A DNA stretch of 64,000 nucleotides from Streptantibioticus ferralitis (GTDB lineage Bacteria; Actinomycetota; Actinomycetes; Streptomycetales; Streptomycetaceae): positions 124,001 through 188,000 of the forward strand of contig NZ_JARHTQ010000004.1 in the NCBI RefSeq assembly GCF_029223525.1, read 5' to 3'. The position numbers were made by a program, and so were the translations under genes. The notes beneath the pieces were generated by a model that did not search any database, was not told the origin of the DNA, and worked only from the letters and a program-made list of their open reading frames with translations. The first letter of the stretch is position 1. The number at the start of each line of letters is the position of its first letter. Below are positions 8,934 to 20,000 of this stretch, piece by piece.

Positions 8934-9634
8934 GACTTGCGCTTCCCTTCGTTGTTCTGGAAGTTCTGAATGGGTGTCGGCCAACTCGACGTCAAGCCGA
9001 GCCGGCCGGTGCAACGGTCGTCTGATGCCCGAAACCGGGAACCTCTTTTTACAACTCCCGTATGTCGCAGAATGCAATCACGTCGGCGGGCCGCCGGGCC
9101 AGCTGAGGGTCGGGGTTTTCCGTGAACGTTTCGGCAGCTCATTACGTTGGCGTGCAGCATCGTCCACCGGATGGTGACGACTTCTTCACATGCACATTTG
9201 CCCAATTCCCGTGGTTTGGTCCGACAGTTGGGCCCTGCCGTACGTGCCTCTGTCCGGGTTTGCCGGTGCTCCGCGCCGCCAGGTCACTCCTGGTCGTGTG
9301 TGCCTTCTGCGGACACGGTGTGCAGGGGTGCCTCGGCGGATCACGGCCTCGGACGCTCCACCGGCTGACGGCAGTTGGCGGAACCTGGCTCCGCATGCGG
9401 TCGTCGTCCGCCCCCCTGCGCGACCCTGGTGATGATGTGAAGCGCCGACGCGCGCACGCGTGCGTTGCGCACCGAGCGCCGTTGCCGCACACCCCTCACA
9501 CTGGGTAGCAAATTGGAGTCACATGTATACAGTGAGTGATGTTCTGGTGGCTCGGAACGGAAGTTGGCGATGGAACGGAAGTCGACTGGCCGTAACTGGT
9601 CGCGTACCGGCATGGATCGACTAAGGAGGCATGG
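8934..9634. other. 700-bp intergenic region between the peptide operon and a divergent small gene
   Basis: It must hold the promoter of the peptide operon (minus strand) and that of the 101-aa gene (plus strand). Open frames here have poor codon bias. I saw no clear -35/-10 pair or operator. A GC-rich alternating stretch with a self-complementary ACGCGT core lies near 9450. Confidence 0.5.
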
Positions 9635-9940
9635 ATGCTGCTGAACGAGTTGACACCTGCGCAGGTCAGCATGCTCCTTGAGGTGGAGTGCACCGCCGCC
9701 GAGAAGGCCGAGTTGAGGGCGGCGGTGTCGCAGTTCAACGACTCGGCCCTCGGATGCCTGAAGCGGTGCACGGGGCAAGGGTTGGTGGAGGGGCTGTTAC
9801 TGGCCAGCGAGCTCCAGAAGGTCCGCGCCCGTTTCGCCGGCCGGATCAACCAGATCGTCGGCCCGGCGAGGCGGCGCTACCTGGAACGGACCGTCCACCG
9901 GGGCCAGGAGCCGGACCGTGCGGACCGTGCGGACGGCTGA
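9635..9940 (+). CDS. Small protein of unknown function (101 aa), divergent from the peptide operon
   Basis: ATG 9635 has a near-perfect Shine-Dalgarno sequence (TAAGGAGG at 9622-9629). The first ~80 residues look helical and amphipathic (LNELTPAQVSMLLEVE, AAEKAELRAAVSQF), with two Cys in GCLKRC; the tail is charged and rich in Arg and Asp. There is no membrane helix and no domain I recognise. Its position opposite the double-glycine peptide makes an immunity or regulatory role possible, but nothing in the sequence proves it. Confidence 0.6.
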   Translation: MLLNELTPAQVSMLLEVECTAAEKAELRAAVSQFNDSALGCLKRCTGQGLVEGLLLASELQKVRARFAGRINQIVGPARRRYLERTVHRGQEPDRADRADG

Positions 9941-10399
9941 CCCCCGGCGCGCCCTGCTGGTGCGGGGCGTTCCGGCGCTGGCGGCGGAACAGCACGGCGG
10001 CTGCGCCGAGTTGGGAACGCCCGCGCGGTGATTCGGGCGGCGCTGGTGCGGGCGAATTCCGCGCGGCGATGCCCGCGAGTCCGTCATTCGGCCGGAGTTG
10101 GCGATTGCGGAACAAGGTATAGGTGGCCGGTACCGATTAGCGGCTTGCGGTAATCAGTGCGAGGAGGTGTGCGGGGCGCACGGGGGTATCGTGGGGAGCG
10201 CGCAGGAGCCAGGCGTGAATCGCCCGCTCCCCGTCAACCCTCTTCGCGCTGACTGCGATGCAAATTCTTGGGGGATTCCGTACGCTCTATTGGCATATGC
10301 CTGCATAATCGCCAGGTACCGATGTGTGCGGGTGCACGCGTGCGCGTGGGATGAGGGACACCCGACGGATACAGATGCTTCCTTGAAAGGGAAACTACC
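9941..10399. other. Intergenic region upstream of the HTH-TPR regulator
   Basis: No convincing gene. It contains the 10-bp palindrome GGCATATGCC at 10292-10301, about 100 nt before the regulator start, and the regulator's ribosome binding site (AAAGGG) just before 10400. It probably carries the regulator's promoter. Confidence 0.45.
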
Positions 10400-11869
10400 A
10401 TGGCGGCCCGTCCACTCGTCGCACGCCAGCCGAATGAGCGGCTGCAAACGCTGATTCAGGAAGCGGGAGTATCCAATGCCGGATTGGCCCGGCGGGTCAA
10501 TTTGTGCGGGGCCGAGTACGGACTGGACCTGCGCTACGACAAGACGTCCGTGGGCCGTTGGCTGCGCGGCCAGCAGCCGCGCGGCAGGGTGCCCACGATC
10601 ATCGCCGAGGCGCTGGGCCGCAAGCTCGCCCGCAAGGTGTCGATCGAGGAGATCGGCATGGGAAGCGGCAAGAACCCGGCCTCCGAAGTCGGCCTGCACT
10701 TCGCGTCCACCGTGCCGGGCACGGTGGACCAGGTGTGCGAACTGTGGCTGAACGACGCCAGCGGCAGCAACTTCCTGACCGGAGCGACACTCCCGGTGTC
10801 CGCGCTGGTCGAACCCAGCCGCGACTGGCTGATCACCGACCCGGACCCCATGGTCGCGCGCAGCGGCGGACTGCGGGTCGGCGCGTCGGACGTGACCGCG
10901 GTGCGTTCGGCGACGCAGGCGATGGTGGACCTGGACCACCGGTTCGGTAGCGGGCATGTGCGCCCGATCGTGGTGCACTACCTCAACAGCGTCGTCTCCC
11001 CGCTGCTCGCGGGCTCGTATCCGGAGGCGACCGGTCGGCAACTCTTCGCCGCCGCCGCCCGGTTGACCGAGCTCGCCGGATACATGGCGGTGGACACCGG
11101 ACGGCCGGGTCTGGCCCAGCGGTACTACATCCAGGCACTCAGACTCGCCCAGGCCGCGGGCGACCGCGGCTACGGCGGGTACGTACTGGCCGCCGGGATG
11201 AGCCATCTCGCCGCGTCCCTGGGCAACCCCCGGGAGATCGCACAGCTGGCCAGGGTCGCCCAGGAGGGCGCGCGCGGCCATGTCACGCCCACCTGCCAGG
11301 CGATGTTCTACGCCGCCGAGGCGCGCGGGCACGCGCTGCTCGGGGACGCGCGGGCGTGCGGTGTGATGGCGGGCAAGGCGGTGGAATCGCTGGAACGCGG
11401 TCACCCCGAGGATGATCCGGAGTGGATCGCCCATTTCGGCGCGGCCTATCTGGCCGATGAGTTGGCGCACTGCCATCGCGATCTGGAACAGCCGGAACCG
11501 GCCGTACGACGCGCCGAGGAGGCACTCGCCGGACACCCGGACACCCGGGTTCGGCGGCGTGTCATCGACATATTGCTGCTGGCCGCCGTCCAGGTCGCGA
11601 CGCGTGAGGTGGAACAGGCCTGTCATACGGCGACACAGGCGGTGGAACTGCTGTGCGGGCTGCGATCCAACATCGGCGCCGAGTACCTGGGCGACTTCCG
11701 GCGCCGGCTGGAGCCGTTCGCAATGGTGGCGGAGGTAAGGGAGTTCGAGACCCGGCTCCAGGAACGCGAGCGGGAGGGGTATCAGATCCGCTGCCGCGAT
11801 CGCGATGCCTACGAGGAGCAGGGTCTGCTGCCGGGCCAGCGCTTGGAGCCGTGGCTCGGCGGGCTCTGA
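10400..11869 (+). CDS. HTH-TPR transcriptional regulator of the NsdA/NsdB type
   Basis: 489 aa. The N-terminus (ERLQTLIQEAGVSNAGLARRVN ... TSVGRWLRGQQPRG) is a Cro/XRE-like helix-turn-helix. Residues ~190-460 are TPR-like helix repeats (GRPGLAQRYYIQALRLAQAAGDRG, GNPREIAQLARVAQEGA, VEQACHTATQAVELL). Streptomycetes carry several such proteins, and NsdA and NsdB members repress sporulation and antibiotic production in S. coelicolor. The target here is unknown; the peptide operon and PKS are nearby candidates. ATG 10400 follows AAAGGG. It is a single-gene unit, convergent with the ATPase gene downstream. Confidence 0.75.
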   Translation: MAARPLVARQPNERLQTLIQEAGVSNAGLARRVNLCGAEYGLDLRYDKTSVGRWLRGQQPRGRVPTIIAEALGRKLARKVSIEEIGMGSGKNPASEVGLHFASTVPGTVDQVCELWLNDASGSNFLTGATLPVSALVEPSRDWLITDPDPMVARSGGLRVGASDVTAVRSATQAMVDLDHRFGSGHVRPIVVHYLNSVVSPLLAGSYPEATGRQLFAAAARLTELAGYMAVDTGRPGLAQRYYIQALRLAQAAGDRGYGGYVLAAGMSHLAASLGNPREIAQLARVAQEGARGHVTPTCQAMFYAAEARGHALLGDARACGVMAGKAVESLERGHPEDDPEWIAHFGAAYLADELAHCHRDLEQPEPAVRRAEEALAGHPDTRVRRRVIDILLLAAVQVATREVEQACHTATQAVELLCGLRSNIGAEYLGDFRRRLEPFAMVAEVREFETRLQEREREGYQIRCRDRDAYEEQGLLPGQRLEPWLGGL

Positions 11870-11993
11870 CCGGAGCGGCACCACGGTCCGCGGCACACCG
11901 CCGAGCCGCGATCCGCGGCCGTCCGGGGGCGTGACAACGCGCCGACGGCCAGCCGTCCTGGTCGCCCTGGGGGGTGTGGCGACGTGGACGAGA

Positions 11994-12034
11994 CTGACCG
12001 TCGGCTGTCCTGGCCCGCTCGCGGGGCCGGTCAG
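11994..12034. terminator. Nested inverted repeat between convergent genes
   Basis: An outer CTGACCG/CGGTCAG pair encloses an inner GGCCC/GGGCC pair. It sits between the regulator and the ATPase gene, whose stop it overlaps, and could end transcription from both sides. Confidence 0.4.
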
Positions 12035-12561
12035 CGTCGGCAGCGGAACTCCTGCCGTCCGTCGTGGGGAACGGGCACCGCGGCCCACACGGCGCAGCTG
12101 CCGTCCGCGCCGAAGCGCCGACCCCAGCCCCGCGCCAAACTCGCGACCAGGGTGAGCCCGCGGCCGTGGTCCCTGGCGTCCCCGGCCGGGTTCACCTGGG
12201 GTGTGGACCATCTCCCGCCCTGGTCGCGGACCTCCACGAAGAGCACATCACCCGATGTCCACAACCGGCAGATGACGCGGGAACTCTCGGAGTGGCGGAT
12301 CGCGTTGGTGGTGAGCTCCGACAGCACCAGCTGGACGGTGTACCGGGTGTCCTCATCAAGGATCCGCGCCGCGTCCAGCCACAGCAGCGCGAGTCTTCGG
12401 CAGACGGGTACCGCCCGGTCCAACGGCGGTGTGGAGAACACGAGCGGGTCGCCCGTCGGCCACTGGCCCAGCCAGGCCAGCGTCTCCCTCGCCTTGGGCC
12501 ACTCTTCGATCTCCTGGGTCGTCAGCTCGATCTCGATGCCGCATGTGGTGGTTGGCAACAT
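12031..12561 (-). CDS. Anti-sigma-type ATP-binding protein (HATPase_c_2, RsbW-like)
   Basis: 176 aa. It has the GHKL motifs of the short streptomycete ATP-binding family: N-box ELTTNAIRHS, G1 box VRDQGG and G2 box HGRGLTLV. Proteins of this type act as serine kinases or binders of anti-anti-sigma factors or regulate sigma factors. No partner gene is adjacent. ATG 12561 follows GGGAG at ~7 nt. Streptomycetes encode dozens of these, so a specific role cannot be given. Confidence 0.85.
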   Translation of the reverse strand: MLPTTTCGIEIELTTQEIEEWPKARETLAWLGQWPTGDPLVFSTPPLDRAVPVCRRLALLWLDAARILDEDTRYTVQLVLSELTTNAIRHSESSRVICRLWTSGDVLFVEVRDQGGRWSTPQVNPAGDARDHGRGLTLVASLARGWGRRFGADGSCAVWAAVPVPHDGRQEFRCRR

Positions 12562-12811
12562 GGTGACTTCTCCCGTGGGTGGGGTATCGGAAAAGAAGCC
12601 GCCTGCTACCTCTGGGGCGGTTTACCCCTGAAGGTCGCAGAAGGTCTGGGTGCGACTTCATGTGGGGGTTGGTGGGTGTGCCTGTTCCCCTGCGGACCGT
12701 TCACCTGTCGGTGCGGCTTCTCCGGCCGGATCGGTTGCGACGTCGGCGGGAAGCGCGAGGGCTCCGGCCGGCCAGCCTCCCGGGCCTGCCGGAGAAGCGC
12801 GTCACGCGACG

Positions 12812-13720
12812 TCAGCCGAAGCAGCCGGGGACCGGGGTGGGACTGCCCGCGCAGTTGGTCGGAGCGTTGTTGAACACCCCCGTGAGCGCCAGCGCGACGG
12901 TGCCGCCGTTGTTGAGGATGCCGCCGGGGGCGTTGGTGGAGTGGTTGTTCTCGACGGAGTCCACGTTCAGTGTCACCAGGCCGCCGATGGTGGCGATGCC
13001 GCCGCCCGAAGAGCCGGTTCCGGTGGCCGAGTTGGAGCCGACGCTGCTCAGGTCGCCGGTGACCGTACCGCCGTTGTTGAGCAGGCCGCCGCCTTGTGAG
13101 TTGGTGCCGGTGGCGCTGTTGCCGTCCACGCTGGTGCCGCGCAGTCTCAGGGTGCCCGAGGCGCTGTTGGAGACACCGCCGCCGCCTTGGACCGCGGTGT
13201 TGGCGGTGACGCGGCTGGTATTGGCGCTCATCGTGCCGGTGTTGGCGACGCCGCCGCCCTGGCCGCCGGAGGAGTTGTCCATGACCGTCACGACGTTGAG
13301 CGTGAGGGTGCCCGCGTTGCTGATGCCGCCTCCGTCCGTGGTGGGGTTGCCGCCGCTCACGGTGAGGGAGGTGAGACTGAGCTTGCCGCCCGCGGCGACG
13401 TCGAAGAGGCGGAAGGCGGGCGCGGTGGAGTTACGGGTGATGGTGTCGCCGACGCCCAGGATGCGGATGTCTCCGGTGACCTGCGGGAGACCGTCCTCAC
13501 CGCTCGCCGCGGAGGTCAGCGAGTAGGTACAGCCGGGGGCCAGCAGCAGGTCCCCGCTGCCGACCGTGTTGGCCGCTGTGATCGCGGCGCTGAGCGCCGT
13601 GGCCGAGCACGGGACGAACGTGATCGGCTGTGCGGCGGCTGGCGTGGCCGTCATCAGCGCCGCCATCACCAGGCCGGCTGAACCAAGGCCGATCAACTGG
13701 AATTTCCTGCGAGGATTCAT
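12812..13720 (-). CDS. Secreted right-handed beta-helix repeat protein
   Basis: 302 aa. A signal peptide (NPRRKF, hydrophobic stretch, then TPAAAQP) is followed by a Cys-containing domain and at least six ~25-residue repeats of the kind GGGISNAGTLTLNVVTVMDNS, typical of a parallel beta-helix. The C-terminus ends in a short Cys tail (PTNCAG ... PGCFG). ATG 13720 is chosen for its AGGAGG Shine-Dalgarno sequence 5 nt upstream; a start at 13738 is weaker. The gene at 24706-25244 encodes a related protein with the same N-terminal layout and Cys tail. No catalytic residues of a polysaccharide lyase are evident, so a structural or adhesive surface role is more likely. Confidence 0.8.
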   Translation of the reverse strand: MNPRRKFQLIGLGSAGLVMAALMTATPAAAQPITFVPCSATALSAAITAANTVGSGDLLLAPGCTYSLTSAASGEDGLPQVTGDIRILGVGDTITRNSTAPAFRLFDVAAGGKLSLTSLTVSGGNPTTDGGGISNAGTLTLNVVTVMDNSSGGQGGGVANTGTMSANTSRVTANTAVQGGGGVSNSASGTLRLRGTSVDGNSATGTNSQGGGLLNNGGTVTGDLSSVGSNSATGTGSSGGGIATIGGLVTLNVDSVENNHSTNAPGGILNNGGTVALALTGVFNNAPTNCAGSPTPVPGCFG

Positions 13721-14053
13721 GACCCCTCCTGTACGCACGCATTCAGCGTGGCTCGGGCGAGACTCTTCTGCCTCTTTTCCGAAATGCCTTGGGTGTCTCT
13801 TCGGAAGGTCGAGGTGATGACCGCCGAGGGCCTATCCGTCCCGCTTTCCTTTATTGAACCAGGAGGTCGATTCACCCGGAAGTCGTAAAGTGGCCCGAAT
13901 GGTGGGGGGAAGGGTTTTTCCGGAGCCAAAACATATTAACCAAAGAATACGATGGTGAATTGTCTGTGGCGGCCCCGGAACGCGGCGGATCGTTTCTCTG
14001 CCGGATTGTCGACTCCCCGGCTCGCTGAATTGCCGGTGGACTCCGGCCGGGGG
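13721..14053. other. Intergenic region between the beta-helix gene and the PKS 3' end
   Basis: Both neighbours are on the minus strand, so this should hold the beta-helix promoter. It is less GC-rich near 13920-13960. I see no clear gene, terminator or operator. Confidence 0.4.
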
Positions 14054-17000
14054 CTAGTTCGCGGCCAGCTCAAGACCCATGCGCTCGGCCAGGCCGTCTG
14101 CCAGTGCCGCCAGTGTCGGGTGCTGCCATACGAAGTTGCTGGCGAGCTTCACGCCGAAGGCGGATTCCAGGCGGACGCGCAGTTCCATGGCCAGTAGGGA
14201 GTCGAAGCCGAGCGCCTTCAGCGGTGTTTGCGGGTCGAGGGTGTTGCTCCCCAGTCGCAGGACGGCCCGGATGTGCTCGGAAAGGAAGCCCTCCAGCGCG
14301 GTGCGGCGGGTCAGCCCGGCGGGCATGGCGGCAAGCCGGACGCGGATGTCGTCGGTGTTTTCCTGCTGGGCGTCCGTGGCGTCATCGCCGGGGCGCAGCA
14401 GCCGGAAAAGCGATGAATTGCGCCCGGCGTGTGGGAGCCAGGTGTCCGGTTCGCCGGGAATCACGCCGGTCTGCACCCGTCGGTGCACCAACAGAGCGTC
14501 CAGGGCTTGCAGCCCCTTTTCGGTGGGAATCGTGTGGTAGCCGCGGGCGGCGAAATCCGTGGCGGCACCGATTTCGCCCCACGGACCCCAGTTGACGGCC
14601 AGCGTGGGCAGTCCGCGGGCCGAGCGCCAGGCGGCGAATCCGTCCAGCCAGGCATTCGCTGCGGCGTAGGCGCCCTGGCCGGGGTTGCCCAGCAGTGAGG
14701 CCATCGACGAGAACACGGCGAACCAGTCGAGCGAGTACCCCGCGGTGGCGTGGTGCAGCTGCCATGCGCCGGTCACCTTGGGAGCCCACACCCGCCGCAA
14801 CTGGTCATCGCGGATGTTGGTGATCGCGGCGTCGTCGAGGGTCATGGCGCAGTGCACCACGCCCCGCAGCGACAGGTCGTCGACCGTGGCCGCGGCCACC
14901 AGACGCTCGGCGGTGGCCGGTTCGGCGATGTCGCCCAGCGACACCGTGATCTTGGTGCCGCCGGCGGCCAACTCACCCAGCGTCTGCGAGGCCGCGGGGG
15001 AGGGCGGCGTACGGCCGTTGAGCACCAGGTGCCCCGCTCCCCGACCGGCCAGCCAACACGCGGTCGCCAGACCGAGACCGCGCAGGCCGCCGGTGACGAT
15101 GTACGCGCCGCCGCGCTGCACGGCCAGCGGGCCGTCCGGGAGCACCGCGGCGGTCTCGCCGCGGTCCGGGACCGTCAGCACCAGTTTGCCGATGTGGCCC
15201 GCACCCGCCATCAGCCGGAACGCGTCGGTGGCCGCGGACAGCGGGAACGTCGTGCAGTACAGCGGTTTGAGCCGCCCCCTGGCGAACTCGGTGAGTACCT
15301 CCCGCAGTACCGTGGCGAACACCTCGGGCCGGGTCCTCTGCAGTCCGATGAGGTCGACCGCCCTCATGGTGATGTTGTGGCGGAACGGCGACAACCCCAG
15401 CGGCACATCGGAGATGATGTCGCGAACCCCCAGTTCGACGAAGCGGCCGAAGGGGCGCAGGGACTCCAGGCCCGCCCGGATCGCCGCACCGGACAGGGAG
15501 TTGAGGACCACGTCGACGCCTTCGCCTCCGGTGGCCTCCCGGACCCCGTCGCGGAAGTCCAGCGTCCGGGAGTCCATCACATGGGAGACGCCCATCGCGT
15601 GCAGATAGCGCCGCTTCTCCTCGCTGCCCGCGGTGGCCAGCACCTCGGCGCCCAGCAGCCGGGCGACGGCGATCGCGGCCAGGCCGGTTCCGCCGGTGGC
15701 CGAGTGGATCAGGACCCGTTCGCCTTCGGCGAGTTGGCCGATGTGGCGCAGGGCGTACCAGGCGGTGAGGAACGCGGTCGGCAGCCCGGCCGCGGCGACC
15801 GGTTCCAGCCCGGCGGGGATCGGTGCCACCGCTTCCGCGGGTACGGTGGCGAACGAGCCGAAGGCGCCGCCCCGCAGGTCGGCGGCGAGCACCTGGTCAC
15901 CGACCCTGACATGGTCGACGCCCCGCCCCACCGCGGTGACCACCCCCGCGCACTCGAAGCCGATCCGGTAGCGGACCTCCTGGCCGCCGGGGAGCAGCCC
16001 CATGGCGGTCAGCACATCACGGAAGTTCAGTCCCGCCGCCACCACGCGCAGTTCGACCTCACCGGCTTCGGGCGAACGCCGTCCCGTCACGGCCAGTTCC
16101 AGGCTCTCCAGGTCGCCGGGGCGGCCCACCCGCAGCCGGAACCCGTCCACGCCGTAGTGCACCGTGCAGGCCGCGGCCCGGCCGCGCTCCTCGTCCGACA
16201 GCGGGGCGTAAGCCAGTTGGGCCACGTAGCGCCCGCCGCCGCGCAGCGCGACCTCGTCCTCGGCACCGCCCGCGAGCAGTTCCTCACTCACCGCCACCAG
16301 CTCGGCGTCATCCGGGTCGGCGTCCACCAGGGTCGCCCTCATGTCCGGGTGCTCGAACGCCAACACCCGTACCAGCCCGCGCACGGAGCTCTGCCCGAGG
16401 CACGGGGTGTCCCCGGGCTCCACACCATGGGCACCGCGGACCACCGCGTACAGCCGTGCCGGTTCCACCGAGTGGGCGGCGAGGGCCTGGGCGACGCCGA
16501 GCAGCCGCCGGGTGCGCCGCAGCGATTCGTCCGGGTCCTCACCCGACCGCGCCCCGCACACCAGCACCACGGCCCCGGGGGGTGTCGGGCGATCCATCAG
16601 CCGACCGGCGACCGACTCCCTGAAGGACTCCAGCCCCTCGTCGTCCAGCCCGGCATCCCAGACCTCGGTCTGCGCCCCGGCCCGCTCCATGGCGGCCGCG
16701 AGGGTCTGCGCGGAGCCGTCCGTCTCACCGATGATCAGCCAGTTTCCCGGCCGCCGCACCGGCTTGGACTCCGAGCGCGCGGTGCGCTGCCAGCCGACCT
16801 CCAGGAACCACTGGTCGACCTCGGAACCGTGCTGCGCGGTCCGGCGGGTGAACAGCAGCCCGTCGATGGCTAGCACGGGTCTGCCGACCTCGTCGAGCAG
16901 CCGAACGTGCCCGATGACGGCGTCATCGGTGACGTCGACGAGGCGGGCGTGGCAGTAGACGGCGGTGGTGGGATCGCCGAGGAGCCGCACCGCCTGCATC

Positions 17001-20000
17001 CGAACCGGCAGGATCAGGCCGCGATCGCCGTCCTCCTGGATCAGCTGCGCGACGACGAGTTGTGCGCACTGGTCGACGAGCACCGGATGGATCCGCAGTG
17101 CCACCTCCGGCGTCCGAGCGGCGGCGGGCACTTGCACCCGGGCCCAGAAGCTCTCGCCCTGACGGGACGCCCGCAGTTCCCTGACCCCGCTGAACGCCTG
17201 GCCGTGCTCAAGGCCCCTGGCCCGCAGGCTGCGGTACAGATCGGCGGGGTCGAGCGCCACCGGATGCCGAAGGGCCAGCGTGACCACGGAGGCGGCGTGC
17301 GGCTGCGGCGGCATGTACAGGCAGCGCAGCATGGCGGTGGCGTGCAGCACCCACGTGCCGTCGTGACCGCGGCCGAAGACCTCGCACCTGGCACGGTCCG
17401 CGGCGGCCAGGGTCACGGTCGTGCTGACCTCGGTCCGCTCCGCTAGCCGCAGCAGCTCGTGGAACCGCAGGTCGGTGACCTCCACCTGCTCGGGTTCGAC
17501 ATCGAACGCCTCGCACGCCGCGGTCAACGCCAGGGCGTAGTAGGCGGAACCGGGCAGGACCGGCTCGCCGTGCACCCGGTGGTCCGCCAGCCAGGGCAGC
17601 AGCGCCGTTCCGGCGTCGCCGTGCCAGCAGTGGCGTACCGGTTCACCGGGTACCTCCGTGTGACCGCCGGGCAGCGGGCCGCGCGTGCCGTCGGACGCGG
17701 TGTCGGTGCGGGGCGCGGAGACGTCGATCCAGTGGTGCTTCCGGTCGAACATGATGGTGGGCACGTCCGCGAGGTGCGCGTCCCCGTACAGCGTCGACCA
17801 GTCCACGGTCACGCCCGCGCAGTGCAGCGCGGCCAACTGGTGGCGGAATGTGGCCGGTTCGTGCTCACCGCGGCGCAGCGTGGGCAGTACCACCGGCTCG
17901 TCGACCAGGTCGATCAGGCACCGGTTGACGGAGTGGGTGACGACCGGATGCGGGGAGACCTCCACGAACACCAGGTGCCGGTCGGCCGCCGCGGCGGCCA
18001 CCGCCGTGGTGAACCGGACCGGGCGCCGCAGGTTCGCGCACCAGTAGTCGGCGTCGAACGCGGGGACATCGCGTGGATCGTCCAGCACGGTCGAGTAGAA
18101 GGGGATGCTCGGGCGACCCGGCGTCAGATCGGCGCACGCCGCCCGTAGTTCGGCCAGCAGCGGTTCCACCTGGACGGAGTGCGAGGCGACGTCCACGGCG
18201 ATCAGGGAGGCCGGGACGCCTCGCCGCTCCCAGGCGGCGACCAGCCGTTCCACCTCGTCGTTGTCGCCCGCCACGACGGTGGAGTCCGGTGCGGCGAGCA
18301 CCGCCACCGTGACCGAGTCGGTGGCGGCGAGTTCGGCCTCCACCGCGTCGGCCGCCAGCCCCACCGTCGCCATGGCACCGAGACCGGCGATCCGGCCCAG
18401 CAGCGCGGACCGTCGGCAGATCACCCGTGCGCCGTCGGCCAGCGAGAGCGCCCCGGCCACCACGGCGGCCGCCACCTCGCCCATCGAGTGGCCGATGACC
18501 CCGGCCGGTTCGACGCCGTGCGCGCACCAGGCGGCGGCCAGCGCGGTCTGTACGGCGAACAGCACCGGTTGCACGGTGCCGCAGCCGTTCACCGGCTCGC
18601 CGCCGCGCACGATGTCCAGTACCGAGAAACCGGCCTCGGCGGCGATCAGCGCATCGGCCTCGGCGAGGGTGGCGGCGAAGGCCGGTTCGCTGTCCAGCAG
18701 GCCGCGTCCCATCCCCGCCCACTGTGAGCCCTGCCCGGAGAAGACCCACACCGGCCGCCGGGAGACCTCGGCGCCCACGGCCCCCGACACCACACCCGGA
18801 TGTTCGCGCCCGGCGGCGAACGACCGCAGGGCGCGCACGAGTTCGCGACGGTAGGCGGTCGTCACGCCCAGTCGGCCGCGGCCCGGGCTGCGGCGCAGGG
18901 CCAGGGTGTGGGCGATGTCGCGCAGCGGCACCAGGGCGCCGTCGCCCTCGACCCAGTCGGCCAGACGGCACGCGGCGGCCGGTAGCGCGGCCGAAGACCC
19001 CGCCGGTACCAGGAAGACCTCCGGCGGTGTCGGCGTGGTCTGCCGGGGGCGCGGCACCTGCCGGTGCACCGACAGGTGAGATGCCTGTTCCAGTACGACA
19101 TGGGCGTTGGTCCCGGAGAACCCGAAGGAGGAGACCGCGGCCTGCCGGGACGCGGTGCGTACCGGCCAGCGGGTGAGCTCGGTGGGGACGAAGAAGCGCG
19201 TTCCCTCGGCGTTGATGGCCGGATTCCACCGGCTGAAGTGCGCGTTGGGCGGGATCAGTCCATGGCGCAGACAGCTGACGGCCTTGATCAGACCGGTGAT
19301 TCCGGCGGCCGGTTCCAGATGGCCCAGGTTGGTCTTGACCGACGTCAGGGCGCACCGGTCAGGACCGACGCCGTACACCTCGGCCAGGCTGGCGAACTCC
19401 ATCGGGTCACCCACCGGGGTGCCCGTGCCATGCGCCTCGATCATGCCGACGTCGCGCGGGTCCACACCGGCCCGGCTGAGCGCCTCCTTGAACAGCGCCT
19501 GCTGGGCGGCGCCGGACGGCGCGGCCAGACCGTCGGACCGGCCGTCCTGGTTCACCGCGGAGCCGCGCACCACGGCCAGTACACGGTCCCGGTCCCGTAC
19601 CGCGTCGGCCAGGCGCTTGAGCACCACGACGCCGCATCCCTCACCGCGGACGAAGCCGTCGGCGGCGGCGTCGAAGGTGTGGCAGCGACCCGTCGGCGAC
19701 AGCATGCCCATCCTGGCGAACGACAGCGTGGTCCTGGAGTCGAACATCAAGGTGACGCCCCCGGCCAGCGCGAGGTCGCATTCGCCCGCGCGCAGCGCCT
19801 GGCAGGCCAGATGGACGGCGACCAGCGAGGACGAGCAGGCGGTGTCCAGGGCCACACAGGGACCGCGCAGCCCCAGCAGATAGGAGATCCGGCCCGCGGC
19901 GACGCAGTGCCCGTTCGTCAGGATCGAGCCTTCGAGTTCCTGGGGCTGCCCGGCCAGGCGGTCCATGTAGTCGGTGTAGCTGAGCCCGGTGAAAACCCCC

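Noticed and set aside
10154-12211. 685-codon open frame on the minus strand
   Set aside because: It is antisense to the HTH-TPR regulator. Its composition is shadow-like (Arg/Pro/Gly/His-rich) with no domain.
14750-16873. 707-codon plus-strand frame inside the PKS
   Set aside because: It is the complement of PKS domains with intact motifs; a GC-bias shadow.
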